This document shows, piece after piece, positions 1 through 13,069 of a DNA stretch of 64,000 bases. The DNA is from Acridotheres tristis. Lineage: Eukaryota; Chordata; Aves; Passeriformes; Sturnidae. The stretch covers positions 6,829,976 to 6,893,975 of the forward strand of contig CM072889.1 of the NCBI GenBank assembly GCA_037013685.1. Reading direction: 5' to 3'. Made by a program: the position numbers and the translations under genes. The first letter of the stretch is position 1, and each line of letters starts with the position of its first letter. Under the pieces are notes generated by a model. That model was not told the origin of the DNA and did no database searches. It saw nothing but the letters and a program-made list of their open reading frames with translations.

Positions 1-2876
1 AGAGTTCCAGTGCACTATATTAAAGGGACAAACAGCAGATGAAAATAGAAGGTTCTCTTTTGAGAAATGTCACTCATCTTTCATATTTACTGTTTTGTTT
101 TGTAAGCTAGAAGTTTTCTCTGAATCCTTTCGCCTTGTAAGTTCTTGGGTTTGAAACAGTGATAGTCAAGACTGTTGTTTTGTTCCTCACTCCTGCAGGC
201 TTTGCCTTTTGAGCAAAGTATGAAGTGATTGGGAATAAAATATGCAAGTGTTTCCTATGGACAGTTGCCTGTAGAAGCAAACTTGCAAAATATTTTGGCT
301 GATGTGAAATATGTGAAAATCTAGTGTCATAATTAAAAGCCTTGTGTCTTTGAAGATAAGCCCCGTTATTCAAAATAATTTCTAAATTAGACTTTTAATT
401 TGTTTTCATTAATCAGCTGGCTCACATACAGTTTAATCTCCCTCTCAAAATAAAATTTTTTTCCTAATACATTCTATTCCATTCTCTTTCTCCTGACATG
501 TTTATAAATCAGTTTTAAAAATTGTGGGAACGGAACTAAATTAATTCTGTGATATTTTGCTGATCAATTTTTAATAATTTTTGTTGCTTATCAGAGACAT
601 ACTTCCTTTAAGACTGCCTGAAACAAGCTAACTAGCTGTATTCTTGCCAGCATTACTGATTGCGACTCAAGCGAGCACTGAACCATTTGAATTTCCTCTG
701 ATACTGTATAACCCTCCCCCATTAAAAATTCAACATATATTTGCCCTAACTAATGAGTAGCAGTTGAAATACTTGTTCTCAAGCAGGATGCACTCTTGTG
801 TCACTGCCGAGTGCATGCAGACACTGAACTGCAACCACTGAAATGTCAGCATTAATAGAGAGAGGTAAATGACACTGTAACATGTTTGGATTCCTGATGT
901 ATTTCCCTGTCTGCTGCATATCAATTCCCATTTTGGAAAGTGGTTGGACTGCAAATCTGCCACAGGTTTCCCTGGATTTAAAGAACGTTTTTACAGGCGG
1001 CAGCATATGTTGTGCCTTTATGGCTTAAGGCCAGTCTCAAATTGACCTTCTAATTTACATTTCTGTGGGATGGAGTCACTTCCAAACTTCAGCACAACTA
1101 CAGACATTCATTTTGAAAAACAAATGTACTCAGTAAATCCGACAATGTAAGTCAGGGTAGAAGGAGGTGGTAGGAAGCCACCACACTCAGTCCCTCACCC
1201 ACCCATTTGTTTTGTGACCCCCACAGTTGCTGATAAAAGAGTACAAATGAACTTCTTGCTTCGTTTTCTGTCTGCCATGATTTGGACATCACCATGCTCC
1301 CTTTATCTTAACTCTGATCTGTCAGTAAATTTCTGGTCCAGAGGCAAGCCATTTTTCTCTCTGACTTTTTTCTTCCTGATGCCCTTTGCTCCAGTCCCTT
1401 TCATTCTTCCTGTCATGGCTTACTGGCTTTGTAGACTTTAGTAGCCTGAGACAGAGAAAATTGGCACCATGCTGCAAAATAGTCATAATCAGAAATGGGT
1501 GAAAAGTTTGAGAGAAGAATGGATTTTGCCAGGAAGCTTGGTATTCATAATACCAGAGTGGACTTGAAGCTCCCAATTTGTGTCCTAAATACCCTAGGTA
1601 AGACTAACAGCCACTTTTTCTAATATTCCAAATTAATCCTTTGCATCTTTCCCCTGAATCCCTCTGACAGCCCCAATAATTCGCCACATTTTTCTCAGCT
1701 TCACAGTCTTTATCCAGAGGAACTTCTATAGCTACTATTATCCTTTGGGCAGAGGGCTCAGCAAGGCTCCAAAGCCTATCAATTTTCTGGCCAGAAGGCT
1801 TATTTTTTATGAAGTGAAGTTCTCACAACACCCCACGGGGCTAGGCCACGCTCACTGCATTATCCTCTGTCTTGGATAGCCCTTGGAGCCACAGATTCAG
1901 AATAGTTGTACCTTACAAATTTATCCTCCCAAACAACAAAAAAGGAAAATATTCCCTGCTGCTGGGCTAATTACTTCTTTAAATTCCCAGAGGAAGAGCT
2001 GCTTCACTCATGTCCATACATCTCAGAAAAATGTGTTTTGGGACTTTCCTAATGCTGCAAATGCAGCTTTCCAAGAAAATTATGTAGCCCAGGAGGAGGG
2101 AGATGTCTACAGCCTTACTTCAGTAGGTACAAACCAAAATTGTTTAATTAATATCCATGTTGTGGAAACACAGTAGGAAGTGATTTAGCTTTAACGAAAT
2201 TGTCCCTTATTGGAAAGTCTTGTTTAGTCAAAATGCTTCACAAAAAGATCTTTATAGGTTTGGAAAGAAAGATGTTGACTCATCTACCTCATATTGTCAA
2301 GAAAGATCTAAGTACAGCTGTCAGGCTCATCTGAGTCTGCAGAAGCAGCAAATGTCTGCAGTAATGAGAGGATTGCTTTCACAGCTATTTACCTGTTAGA
2401 CTGTGATAAGTATTTGCTTTTTGTGTGTCCCTACTTAATTCAATGCATGCAACTGTGTTTTAAGGACATAGATGTGCTTTTTTGCAGAAAGAGGAATGCA
2501 AATCAGTGCTGCCATATTTGATGTAGCATGAATTTCAATAGTTCCAGACAAATTCGAAAGCCTATACAAATCATAGAGCTTCAAGTCTGGCCGTGTGTTA
2601 GACTGGAATTTTTTGTTTTGTCAGACCTTTATCTCAGCTTCTTTTTGTGGCTCCTTATGGGGAGATTGAAGAGGAACTGAAACTGGTGACCTGTCTTGAC
2701 CTTTAGTACTGGATTAAAATTCCAACTTGCTGTCATGGCAACGGGCCTTGAAAATTAGATCCTGACAGAAGCAGGGAGAAACTTAAAACTGCAACTGCTG
2801 CACTGAACTGAAGAAAGGTTGCTTATAAATGTCAGTGATGGGCTCTTAATTGAAATAATCTGCCTTCCCCTGTACC

Positions 2877-2971
2877 AAAAAAAAAAAAAGTAAGAGAGAA
2901 ATGAAAGGCAAAAAATAAACAAACATGCAAATGCAAAAAAAAAAAAATTGTGACTTGATTTTTTTTTTTTT
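2877..2971. repeat. A13, A13 and T13 homopolymer cluster
   Basis: Runs of 13 A (2877-2889 and 2935-2947) and 13 T (2959-2971) lie within 95 bp. The last two can pair as a hairpin with an 11-base loop. No transposon body is recognisable beside them. Confidence 0.9.
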
Positions 2972-5900
2972 AGGCAAAAATCTATTACAATTCAGAGGTC
3001 ATGCTGCTGAATCCAGCAGAGTCTGACATTTGAGGTGGCAGCAAGTGAACCTGCATGATGAGAAGGGAGCCAGACATGCACTTGCAAAGGTCTGAACCCC
3101 CAGACCAGACTGGCAGCAGGAGCCAGACAGTGGCCAGTGTTAAGTCACAGGTTAACTTTCTGTTTTCTTCTCCTGATACCAGGGATCAAAAGAGACATCA
3201 CAGTGTTTTGTCTGACTCCAAGGATCCATGCAATTATCTGTTCTGTAGATGGAAAGTCATAAACATAAGCTAGATAGTGCTATTTCAGATCAAGTGTGAT
3301 AAAAGTTACTCATTTTCCAATGTAATCAATGCAACAGTCAGAAGGAGATAATAGTGCAAGTCCTTTGCTCCTAAAGGAGGTTGTTCTTTTCCCCGTGGAG
3401 AGCAGAATGTAGCTGTAGCCTGAAGGGAGAAGGTGCTCGGGGTCATCTAAAGGATTTCTTGCTCTTTTTCCCTTTATCCGGGAATCCCTCTTATCCCAAA
3501 ATCAAATAATCTTGAAGGTCAGTTTGCAACACAATCTCGTGTAAACCTGTGGCTTTCCTCACTCTCCCCACGGTTCTGAAGATGCTCTGAGGGCCCTGCT
3601 CACCTTCCCAAGGTTGCAAAGGACCAGAACACCCCCCATAACACAGGGGAATGCTAAATCCTAGCAGCAGCTAGGCCTATCTTTCTAGAGTCCTGGTAGG
3701 GATTGCTGGATTCTTGACCAAGAAACACCAGACCAAAACCCATAAAAATGTAGATTTTCCATATCAGAAGAAGGATGTTTCTTAATGGACAAATGGTTTT
3801 GAATTGGATAAGCTGTTCTGTAGAGTTAGATAACAGCTGCAAAATCAGATTAGATTGTAGGTACCATATAGAGCTAGGTGAAAATTTAACCACTATGAGT
3901 AAGATTTTGGAAGAGATAGTTTTGCCAAAGCTTATGTCCAAATCCTGAGACCACGTTTGGAGTCTAAGTTTAAGTAGAAGGCATGCACATAAAAATACTA
4001 CCTTTGGTTTTCTTAAGACTGTGCTGCCCAAGTACTGGATTTGTTATGTATTGGTGTAGCATAGAATTACAGGATCAGAGGAAATGTTGTGGATGTTTAC
4101 AAACACAGAATTTTGCTTAATGGGGTTTGTATTGTTCGTTGCATGGTTTAGAGAAATGTTTATTACTAATAGTGTCCATTATCAAGGCAGATAAGCATTA
4201 AGCAAGTGCAAGTTGCATTGAAATAATGCATTATATTATCTTAACAAATAATGCAATATTGTCTTAATAAAACCCCCATTTCTGGAGTAGAAACTTGATA
4301 CACAGTAGAAAGCAAGTGAGTAGATGAGCAGTTTTTTAAGAAAGGAAAATGAAAGCCACTTAATATTCCTCAGGCTCTGAGTTATGTGCTTCAGACAGTT
4401 AAAAATAGAGGCCATTATTTGAAATTTCAAGTGTCAAATTAATTCCTAGAGTAAGGTAGTTACTTCAGAGGAGTTGCTGCCAGAGATTAATTTGGCCCAT
4501 CCAGCTTTACACTTGCCACTGTTACCATTTCCTGCAAAACACCACTAATTCTGCCGTAATTACTTGTCAGACTGGACTGTGGAGCCCTGGAGTATCTGGC
4601 AATAAACCTGTGTTTTGCTGGGAGGGCAGGTAAAGAACCATTTAAATAGGTTTTTGAAATAAGCATGAAACCTCTGAAGATGTACGGTTGTAGTGCAGAC
4701 TGTATATCAAAATATATAAGCATCTAGTTGCAACAATGGCTTTGTAAACACATTACTGAGCAAACTATGAAAAGTAATCCACCAAGGGGCTGTTTACTTA
4801 ACTCATAAGCATGAAGTTAAGAGACCAGTGCCATAAAGTAGATGTGTGCTGTTAAAAAATACTTCATTTTATGTGAAATTGTTTTGTGTTAAGCCCAAGA
4901 GATGATTCCTTTTTTATTTGTAAATGCGTATCTTTAAATACTTGAAAATACTCGTATTTAAGGGAAAAGTCAGCTGTCCTTACAAAATCTATGAATAGTT
5001 CACTAATATGTGAGCATGGGGCAAACCATTTTTGAGGGTAGAATGAAAGTGCCCCTGTGCACCTCACATGTGTGCATCAGTCCTGCCACAGCTATCCACC
5101 GGCTGTTTGTGGTATTACAGTATTGTGAAGGATAATGAGGAAAGCTTTCAGCACTGTCATTCCTTTCAGCTGCCTGCAGGCATGGCCTGAGGGTGGCCAG
5201 AGCTCCCCTCTTGAGGCAGGTAGAGCCTCCTCGCTCTGGAGCTCGCTGGTGCCTTGGTGACTCCCAGCTGCTCCAGGGCAGCAGGGCTTTGGCTGCTTCC
5301 CCAGGAGGAGCGCAGTGTCTTACAGATGTTTTGGAGACCACAGTTTCTAACTAATCTTGGCACGACTGTCAGTCATGTGCATATCACTTGTCTCCATGTC
5401 AGAACCCTGAACCAGCTCAGAGCAGCCTGCTGTAAATGGAAAAGGCATGAGGGAAGCTGTGCTACACGAATGGTTCTGAGCCCTTGTTGGCATCCTGCCT
5501 CATGCCTGGCTGGGGAGCCTTCCCACCATTCAGCAGTCAGGGATGATGTCAAGAAGGAACAGGAGATCACAAACATGGGATGGTCTGAATTGTTGATGAG
5601 CTTGTCTGCATATACCCATCATGTCTTTCACAGCAAATAGCAGTGCTGCTGGTGACAAGGGGAGTTTGCTCAGAGTGCAGGTCCCTTTCAGAAGAATTTT
5701 GTTCAGGAAATTTCAAAATTTGAGTAAGAAAGGGTGTTAAGTGAATTAATCTGCTGTAGCCAAAACCTGGTAAGAGCTCATGTATTGCCAATTGCTAAAA
5801 TTTCTTGCAGTTTTGTAACTTGTGCAGCTATGCAAACACTGACCTAAAAATCCAATATCACCTTCCTTCTCCAAGGGACAGAATTTTCCATGCTCTTTTG

Positions 5901-8900
5901 CTTTAGCCGAAGTGTTAACCGCAATTCTTATTATTAATTGACTCTTAACAGTAAAAAAAATCACACACAAGGACTGATGTTGCTTGGATCCCTGGTAATA
6001 TATGGTACACAACTCAGACTGATTAATACCAATGAGAGAGCATTCATTGATTTTGTTTGCTTAATCTAAGTCACTAGAAAACGTACCTGTTTAGGAGATT
6101 AGAGAAAATGTATATAGTTGAAATCTCAAGTGTGTTTGCTTGAGGTGCTGTCCTTAGAAGTAATGGGAGACTGAGACTTTTCAGAAGAAAGGCCAATATA
6201 CCAGATTATGAAGATTCTGCAGGACTCATTTATTAGTATAATGATACAGTATTCCAGCACTGTTGTGTTTCTGGAGACTGGAGGCCTTAATAATCAGCTG
6301 CTGTTCTCTAGTAAGCTTTTTAAAAGTACATTCTGATAGGTTCAATTACTTCATGTGTAGTCTGCAGAACACGTGCCATGTGTTGTATTAAAAAAAGAAT
6401 AAAGCAAACACAATTAATCTGTTGAATCATAATGTCTCCCAAGCCTGAAAAATTTGCAGATTAAAGCTCATTGAATACACATTTAAATTATAAATGATAA
6501 TGGCTTGGGAAGAGTCATTATGATCTATTTCATCAATAATCCACATTTTTTGCCTTGTAACTACACCAAGGATGAATATAATGAATACTGCCTGATGAAA
6601 AAAATATTTTGTTTATGAAAGAGAATTAGAGAAAAGAAATTCTCAAATTAACAAACTTAAATGGTTGTTACTATTTGCTTACATTGTTTATACATAGCAG
6701 ATTTTTTCCATTATTAATATTAATAATTTACAGCTTCAGAGCTTGTATTCAGGAAAAAAACTCCATGTTTAGACTTAGTATCTGGGTACTCAAACTGCAG
6801 TCGATTTCATTGGGTTTTGAACAGCATATGTAAGCAGAATGAAGCAGTGGTGCAGAATTAAGCATTGAAGGTTTTCAACTGCAGATTATTCAGTGCTTAT
6901 GAGCACCAAGTCCCACAAAATTTCTGGGCAGAGTGCAGTGGGATTATCACACATTTGTCATGTTTCTCATGCAGAAACACATGCACGTTTTATTTATTTA
7001 CTGAGTACTGGGATTTGCTGTGCATGCCCATGACAGCCCTCAGGGTGCTGCAGCAGTTCCCAAGTGCATTCACTTCAGTCCAGATGGTGCCAATGTGTTT
7101 GGGCACTCACACGCATGCACCTGTAGGAGACTCAGTGGAGTTTTGTCAAGAAAATTTTCAAATTGTGCTAAAACAAAATGTCTTGCTGAGGAAAAGGGAG
7201 GATTGAAGGTGGTCACAATTGTGCTGTGTTGCCAGCTCCTGGTTGTAACCTCATGTGCATGTGATCTCATGCCTGACCAGGCTGGGACTTCAGTGGCAAG
7301 CACCTTTAGGATTGAGGTCCTGGAGGCTGTTTCTAAAGCAACAGCAGAACTCTGTTTGGTATGAGGGATGACAAATTTTTTCTTTGCAGTGTGTTCTGAC
7401 TGAAATTGGAATTAAAGTTGAAATTTCTGCAATCAAGTTGGTATTTTCATATGTGACACCCAAAAGCTGAATCTGCTACAAGTATAAACTGTAGTGGCCT
7501 TATTGTGTCGCTGGATAAACTGGGTGAATTAACGGTGGAGAAGGATCCCAGTACACTTAGTTGTAAATGTAATGTCAGTGAATTTACCAACTCATTCATC
7601 TGCAGGATATGAAGGTCCTTTTCAAGAGCCATGTTTATCAAGTGTTTCTGGGCATTTTCTGTTTTCTGGTAACATACCATTGCAGATTAGCACCCTGGAG
7701 CTATTTAACAATGACTGTTGGAATGTCATCTGCAAAAAAAAAGAGCAAGATAGAGTTCTAGGCCCATATAGCCCTCTTAAAAACATCCATGATTTAGGTA
7801 GTTCTCTTTTTAAAAAAGCTGCCTATTTTGATCTTTGATGTTACATAGCACACAGCTCCCACTCTTTCTCTTAGATATTTTCACCATTCAAGTGCCTACA
7901 ATCTCAGGCAGTGGGTATCTGTATAAATGCAGCATTAATAGTGTCCTATACTGCCACAATGTTTTGAATTATAGAGGTGGAGGGCTTTTTAACTTTGACC
8001 TCATGCTTTATGTAAATACTCCAGTAAAACATAAGCTTGCAATGAATTCTTGTATCCCTTCTCTTCCTGAAAGCCATATACCAAGTTATCCCTAAAGCTG
8101 TGGCTGAGCCTGTGCAGCTGGGGTGATAGCCCGAAGTGTCCATGAGGATGAGAGCCGTGGGAAGAGGTGTGCTGTCCCTGTGCCTTAGAGCTTCCTAGGG
8201 CAGAGCTGGTGTGTCCCCACAGCCCACAGCGGCCCTGGGAGCAGGACAAGGTGCTGGGGTACCTGTGTTCTGGCACTGTGTGCTCAGCACCAGGTTAAAA
8301 CACCCTTTTGACACACCGGGACATGCTGGGGATGCGGCCGTCCAGCCTCAGAGGTGTGAAGGTGAGCTGGTGTGGGAAAGAGCTATTCTTGCTCCTTCCC
8401 TTCCACCCGTGGGTGCTGCTCCCTTGACCCCACTGTTTGGATCAGGTGGTCACTCCATGTGTGGCCAGCTCCAGCCTCCCCAGCCCCTGCAGGCAAGCCA
8501 GGCCCTGTTATGGCCAGGCTAATGACTTAAAAACTTCTCATTAAATACTCCTCTTGGCAAAGTTTGGTTCATAAAGGGTCTCAGGGAGGAAAGGGGAGAG
8601 GGGGGGGGCTTCCGTCCTGAGTGTTAAAAAAGTAGCTTTATTTTTAGGCCTTTTTCCATAATAAGATTTTCTCAAATGACTGCCTTCTTTTTAAACTTGT
8701 AAAGTTCAGTCCTAAGTTCAGGGGTAGCCCTTGGGCACTAGGGTGGAAGATCCTTGTACACATTACAGAGTGACTATTGACAGAGTTTAACTGTATTGGC
8801 CCTGCTCTCCTAATTCCTAAGAAATTTTCTAAACGTGCTCTTTAAAATCCCTACAAAACACTGCAGATTTTGGGTAATTCCAGAGCATGAAATGAAATTA

Positions 8901-10926
8901 CTGCTTTATTACCTTCTTTCTTTCTTTCCCCTTTCCCAGACTGACCAGTCTTTTGATGTTTCTTTTGCAATATATTCTAAGCAGAATGTCTGTGTTTGTC
9001 CTTCCTACAGCTTTCCCTTAGTGTTGATCCAGCACTTCAGATCTGTTCTGTTGATTCAGGCACTTTCCACTCTTGCTCTAATCCTTTTCAGCAATGGAGT
9101 TGCCTAGGCTAAAAATTGTAAAGAAATTTTTTTTCAGCAATTTCATATCTCTGCAAGTGGGTTCAGTGAAAACAGATGACATGTTTATTCTTGTATTGAC
9201 AACTGAGAATGCTCTGAAAGTCTGTAAACTTTCCACCTCTCTGACTTCTCTGTGTCTCTCCTCCTCCCAGCACACTCCATGATACAGTTTCTTAGTAGAA
9301 GATTGACTTGACTCATTTTCCCCCACTGTCAAGCTTGCACAATCAAGAAATAAAAATCTTGCTTGAATTAGTAAAGCAAAACTGAATATTTAATTTCCGC
9401 ACAGAAATCTGGGGTTGATAACTTACAGCTACTCATCATATGAATTAAGTACAGTTTGTGCTTAACTGTTTTTTGTTAGGCATTTCTGAGATTGCTGATA
9501 GCAGGTAGGTTCTTTAGGTTTTAGAGAAAGTTACTTGCTGTGAAGTGATTGAAAATCAAGTGATATGTTTGTCTTTAGGTAGAAAATAATTCTAAAAATT
9601 AGAGAAGTATTTTTTCCTTATTTACTGTTTCCACCTTCCTTGGAAATCAAACTACAACACATTAATACTCAATATGCCTAGCAAATTATCAAGGCATTTT
9701 CTTTAATTTTAATCTATTGCTATAATGGTGTATTTGGTGTTTCTTTTAAGGGTTAACCTTAATTCATATTAATGTTTAGAGTTCTCTCATATGCGAGTTA
9801 ATGGAAAAATATCGTCCATAAAATATTGCCTAAAATTTTATTTTTGGTCATAAATTGTCACAGAACATTGATCTGAATATTGAGAGGTATATACTTAGAG
9901 AAAACAATTAGGTACTTTGGATGTCTTCCTGCCCCCTTTTCCATTTGTTTCAGGGGAAAAAAATAAAATAAATCCTAGGTTAATTACAGAAATTCTCCCT
10001 AATTTTGTCCAAGAAGGATGTGTGGTTGGAACCACAGAAGTGTGCAGAGGAACTCCTTGGGTGGTGGTGGTATTTCAGGTTGAACTTGGCAGCACAGGAT
10101 GTTGCATGTTGCCTGTATAGTCCTCACAAGCATCATCATGAGTCAGAAGATGTCCACAGAAGAAAACAGAGGAAAGCAGGAAAAAAACAGGAAAATCAGC
10201 TTACCTGTGCCCAGCCAGCATCAGCTCTGTTCCTGTTTCTGTTGCAGCTTTCTTTATGAACTTGCCCCAGGTTGGGGGAGGGGGGGGAATGCTCTAAGTC
10301 CAAACAGCTACTAATGATGGCATAGTGCTAGAGAGAGATGTTCAAATGGTCCAGGAATGAGCATGGAATACAGTAGATGACAAAATACACAGATGTTGGG
10401 GGGAAATGAATTTGTTGTTAAGGCATTAGACTGGTGCTTAGGAGCAATTTAATTTTCATTCCAGCCTAAACAGGGACTTCCTGTATGACCTTTAGGAAAT
10501 TATGTCTCTGTTCTCAGTCTGTAAATATGAACAATGAACAGTGGTTTTTTCCCATTCGTTCTCTGCCTTTTCAGTTTAGAAAGTAGAGTTACTAAAGTAA
10601 GGGTTCCTAGAGGCTGTGTTTGTACTGACCTCGCACCAGGGCCTGTGTTGTCTCTGAATGCAGTCAAGTGTCTGTGATACTACACAAAGTTGTGCATAGA
10701 GAGAGGAAAACTAAAATTGCAGAGAGGATATGCATGTCACTGGTTAACAATTTACAGAATTTAATATGGGATGATAAGAATAAACCTAATGAAAACATTG
10801 CCTGTTATAGACTAAGATTTTTGTAATTTCTGTGGACCTCTGTGCTATAAGAGGTTTCTGTAAAAAAATCTATTAGTTTAATCTCTGTTAAATTCTAATA
10901 GGACTTTTTACATAAGCTGATGTTTA

Positions 10927-11004
10927 GCATGCATTTGGGATGAATGCATTACCCACAAGTAGTGAACTCACAAGTGAGTTATGTGGGTAATCCCAAATGA
11001 GTGC
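10927..11004. repeat. Interrupted inverted repeat (long hairpin)
   Basis: Three paired blocks nest perfectly: CATTTGGG (10932-10939) with 10992-10999, ATTACCCACA (10948-10957) with 10982-10991, and AACTCAC (10965-10971) with GTGAGTT (10974-10980) over a 2-base loop. The left arm has extra bulges of 8 and 7 bases. Outer GCA/TGC bases also match. Confidence 0.9.
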
Positions 11005-13045
11005 CAGTAAAATTTCTATAACACATGGCATCATTGTGGAATTCATTTATGCCACATATTTTACCGGGGAAAAAATCCATTTTGGTCATATATTAGAGAG
11101 GTTATAATTTTCTTTACTGTGCTGTTTTTCACATCCCTCTAGCTGAGCCAAGCGAATACCAGCAATTCTAGAAGGAAGGGAAAATTAGAACAAACACATG
11201 TTTGAAATCTCTCTGAAAATAAAGCAAGGGCCAGATTCTAATGTCCTTACTCATACCAAACATCACTGTATCCCCTGAATCGCTCCATAGATTTCTTCGG
11301 GACCATTTATCAAGTGAAGTGCTATTTGACATGTGTGGCAATACCCAGAATTGGCTCAATCTAAACTAGCTTTTTTCATTTAAGCCCTCCAAAGCTTGCT
11401 ATCTTCAGTGGTTAGAAGAACATATTTACTGTTTTTATTGTGTCAAAAAGAATTCTCACCCTGCTTTGAAGGGTTTTTTCAGCTCCTTTTTAGAAGAGTT
11501 GGAGGATACCAAGCAGAATCCCAGCACTTTTCCTGAAGCTGAGACAGAGAAAAGCCCTCCTAAAGGGGTGGCTGGCAGACTAAGCACACTACTTCCCACT
11601 CCATTTGAAAGGTGATGTTTGGGCAGCAAAGACTGAGGAATTTGGGTCTTCCACTCCCACCTGCTGGGATCAGCAGCTTTGCAAACCTCATAAAACTCAT
11701 ACAACTGATACAACACATGTAAACCTGTTGCACTGATGTACCCCTTTCCTCATCACTTCAGCATATTGGCTACCATGTCCCAAATCCAGTTCCCCTCCTC
11801 TTGGGAGTAGTTGTTTCACCTCAGACTTAAATCCTCTGTCATCCTTAGTGTAAAGACAGAGAATTCTATGGGAGTTTTTCTGTCTCTCTCAGTTGTTTTC
11901 TGTTGCTGTGTTAATTTTATTGCCAAGATCAAAGATCCTGAGCTAGTAGGCATAAGTCAACAGAAGAGCTTGACTTGACTTTATTGAGAACAGGATCAGG
12001 CCATAAACATCCTGGGTTTGTTCTTCTGTCTCACATAAAATAACTGCTCCAATAAAGTGCACTGTCTGATGATGGCTGATCAAGGATTGCTGCTTAAAGC
12101 TCCACATGTAATCTAGCTATCTTCACATTAACCTCCTGCTTTCGTTTCCTTGCTTATGTTGAATAGAAAACCATTATTGAATCATAGTGTTCATAGAAGC
12201 CATTTGATTAATTGACTATGTTTTGAACCCTTGTGACCCGAGGCTGAAATATAGCCCACACAAAACTGACAGAAGCCCAGCAATGGGTTGGGAGTATAAA
12301 AGAGCGCCAGTATAATGTCCATGGGGCAGCGCACATTCACGTTCATGTTTATCCTTGTAGAACTTGCTAAAAGTAAAGACAGATGTCCAGCTTACCTCAT
12401 TTAGTCAATATCAGTAATAAGCTGCTTGCTGCGATTTGAGCCTACTCCTGCTGTCACTGTCTTTATGTATCCACAGGGAGAAAACCTGGAAGGCAGGCAA
12501 AAAAAAAAGAAGTATTGCCAGTAATCCCCGTAGGCTATCTGAGATGGAGTGGATGTGTAAAGCATTTCTTTCTGCATAAACATTTAGAAATCAACCTCTC
12601 ATAAGTCAAGGATCTACCAAATGTGGTGTGAAGAGGCAGATGAAGCCTGCCTTCTGGCATGGCAGCATTTGCTGATTGCTTTGGAATGCAGAAGGACCTT
12701 TTTATTTTTATTTTACAATTTGAACCACATCTTAATACAAATCAGGTGAAAAATAAATTGAAAAATAGCAAGCTTGAGGTTACAGAAGTGCCAGCTTCGT
12801 ATTGTTCAGTTTAGCTGAGGTCATAGTCAAGCCCATCAAGTTCACATCGTTTAGTGTGTGGCCACTGAGGTAATATTGAAACAAAAGAAAAGCAGTCAGA
12901 ATGCTGATACGCTCCTACTTTGGCAGGTGGTCTCATTCAGCTGTGCAGAGCACACTGGCTTCAGCTATGTAAGGAATCAGTAAGGAATACAGGTTTTTAA
13001 AAGGATATCCTTTTCAAACGGCCCATTCGTTCTCCAGCTCTCTGA

Positions 13046-13069
13046 CTTTATGACTGATCGGTCATAAAG
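13046..13069. repeat. Near-perfect 24-bp palindrome
   Basis: CTTTATGAC and GTCATAAAG flank a 6-base centre TGATCG, itself nearly self-complementary. Confidence 0.9.

Noticed and set aside
3654..4031. 125-codon - strand frame with hydrophobic stretches, briefly considered an old env or membrane protein
   Set aside because: No CX6CC, signal-peptide or family motif; length is within chance expectation for a 64-kb window; no neighbouring retroviral sequence.
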